Shown here one piece after another: positions 62,527 through 64,000 of a stretch of 64,000 nt of DNA (positions are counted from its first letter, which is position 1; every line of letters begins with the position of its first letter). Position numbers and translations under genes: made by a program. The DNA comes from Ifrita kowaldi. Its lineage: Eukaryota; Chordata; Aves; Passeriformes; Cinclosomatidae. The stretch spans positions 131,413 through 195,412 of the forward strand of contig VZRS01015031.1 of NCBI GenBank assembly GCA_013398055.1, given 5' to 3'. The notes below the pieces were generated by a model. The model was not told the origin of the DNA and made no database searches. It worked only from the letters and a program-made list of their open reading frames with translations.

Positions 62527-62744
62527 AAAAAATCCAATCCCTTTTTAATAACTGCTTGGACAACTGCTTCCTGAGGAAAGGAAATGACAGTTCACTTAAA
62601 GGGAAAAAAAAGAAAAAGACAAAAAAATCCAAAAAGGTTAAATGTTTGGGGGTTGAATTGAACACTAAAAAAATGATTTGGTTTCTATTGATTTTTAAAA
62701 TGAGATTACTGGAGAAAATATTGATCTCTTATCAGTCTGTCTGA
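62527..62744 (+). CDS. candidate plus-strand exon Z, Lys-rich, with stop
   Basis: Acceptor CTCTCCTGTTTCAACCAG. In the phase set by exon Y it reads KIQSLFNNCLDNCFLRKGND, then a strongly basic Lys-rich stretch, and stays open to a TGA at 62742-62744. A possible donor AAG|GTTAAA after 62636 would make it internal instead. Much of the Lys comes from an A-rich tract, which weakens the case. Confidence 0.22.
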
Positions 62745-64000
62745 TTCTCATTCACTGATTCTTCCCCTTACACGTAACACCTCCGTGTGTACCTTAGATA
62801 TTTACACAGCTTAGATTCTTGGCTATTCTTTAAAAGAGTAAGTAACATAGTTTCTTGCTTTCAACAATTTTATATGTTTATATATATATTGTATACTTTA
62901 TTTGATAGAGAATTTGACTAAGTGAAAACTCTGTAGTTTTATAGATCTAACATTCCATGAGGATATGTATTCCTACAGTCTGTGTAAAATCTATGAGCAA
63001 AATTGTAATTTTCTAGTAGAAATCGAGAATCTTAATTCAAGTATGCCATACCCATTGAGGTCTACTGTACTTCTAACACTGCCCTGAAAAAAAAGTGATA
63101 AATTATATTCAATCTGTAATGAGTTCAGACTTTTTTTTTTAGACTTCTACCTTGTTTTCTCACTAACATTCACTTCCCTATGTACCCTAGTGTCTTCAGA
63201 TATCGCTATATTTTCCATCCTGCCAGCACCATCTCAACGACCCACCTATAACAGATCTCTGCCTACCTGCTCATTCCCCTGTGCTCTTGGTTTCCCCCTG
63301 CACCCACCCCTGATGCCCTTTTATTGAATGTTGCCAGCTCTCCCTGTGCCTCCTCAGCTGTCCTTCAGCAGGCCTAGAAGCACCATATCTGTGGCTCATG
63401 CTGAGTGACAAACATACTAATGGATTAACCAGTACTTGTGCCTTTAGTGGGCATCATCTGCTGCCAAGCAAAACAGCTGAATTTTCCCCCTGCAATTTCA
63501 ATCAGTTCCTCTTTGTCACATAGCCACTGATTTTGATTAAACCAGCAGAAACCTAATTATCTTTGGAAATTGATAACTGAGATCCATTGCAGCTGGCCAA
63601 AAGGGTAAAAGGTTATTATTGATGTGTGTTTGGCAGCAAAGTGAGAAGGGAATACAAACTGTTATTAGATAAGGCTAGTTTCCTTTCGAGATTAGACTGA
63701 AAATTAAAAAAAAAAAAAAGGCACTATCTTACCACAAAAGCTCACTGAATAGGCCTTAAAACCTGATGATGAGTAGACTTCAGGTCCAGAAGGTTTCTTA
63801 GACATTTACTGCTTGGAAACTGTTATACTAGTGCCTACTAATAGGAAGCAATCTCAGATATAAACAAGAAATACGACCTATAAGAAAAAATCTCAGCTTT
63901 CCCAAACTGAAATAGAGCTAGTAAAAAAGCTGTTGCCATTTTATCTGGACTAATGTGGCTTTCCTGATTAATGTCTACCAAGCTCTCATGAAAAACAGCA

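Larger units (their letters stand above)
58698..64000 (-). other. VWA8 intron, incomplete (at least 5303 nt)
   Basis: No further VWA8 exon could be found up to the window edge. The intron holds a 1-kb CR1, an LTR, a plus-strand exon-like chain at 61302-62636, homopolymers at 61230-61243 (T14) and 63706-63719 (A14), and otherwise unrecognised sequence. A pyrimidine-rich, GC-richer patch at about 63180-63370 has no recognised content. Confidence 0.75.

Noticed and set aside
58698..64000. A further upstream VWA8 exon
   Set aside because: No minus-strand segment here reads like the part of VWA8 that precedes KFPAEGLANV, so the intron probably continues past the window.
1..64000. CRISPR arrays, operons, or bacterial or phage systems
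   Set aside because: No regularly spaced repeats, and no compact gene blocks with ribosome binding sites. The intron-exon structure and CR1 elements show animal DNA.

Overview
The window looks like nuclear DNA from a bird, most likely a songbird. It is AT-rich with long introns. It carries several CR1 LINE fragments, which are the characteristic retroposon of bird genomes, and one short element that joins a tRNA-Ile-like head to a CR1-like 3' tail, a design described from passerines (TguSINE1). No bacterial-style genes, operons or CRISPR arrays are present.

One gene explains almost all of the confident coding sequence: VWA8 (von Willebrand factor A domain-containing protein 8, a mitochondrial AAA+ ATPase), read on the minus strand across the whole window. 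I could place 17 exons, from 58697 down to 43. Every splice junction is GT-AG and every codon phase is compatible. Joined, they give 2325 nt, an uninterrupted frame of exactly 775 codons. This is the middle and C-terminal part of the protein: the region after the AAA+ domains, a glycine-rich linker, a charged helical stretch, and the start of the VWA domain with its DVSGS metal-binding motif. The promoter, start codon and AAA+ exons lie beyond the high-coordinate edge. The rest of the VWA domain and the stop codon lie beyond the low-coordinate edge.

Layout: 0-12 kb holds the last five exons seen here and a tRNA-Ile/CR1 SINE. From 11.6 to 26.2 kb is the longest intron, with an unannotated 66-nt in-frame cassette-exon candidate at 21917-21982. 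From 26 to 50 kb are eleven more exons plus old CR1 fragments. From 50 to 58.5 kb is a large intron with CR1 copies. From 58.7 to 64 kb is the next intron, holding a 1-kb CR1, an endogenous-retrovirus-type LTR, and just beyond it a chain of four plus-strand exon-like segments whose phases fit together.

The main candidates for something undescribed are the VWA8 cassette exon, the plus-strand exon chain at 61.3-62.7 kb, and the inverted CR1 pair around the 152-nt exon at 58546-58697. Residue numbers below count within the 775-residue window product. Names and homology rest on recognition of the protein family, not on a database search.
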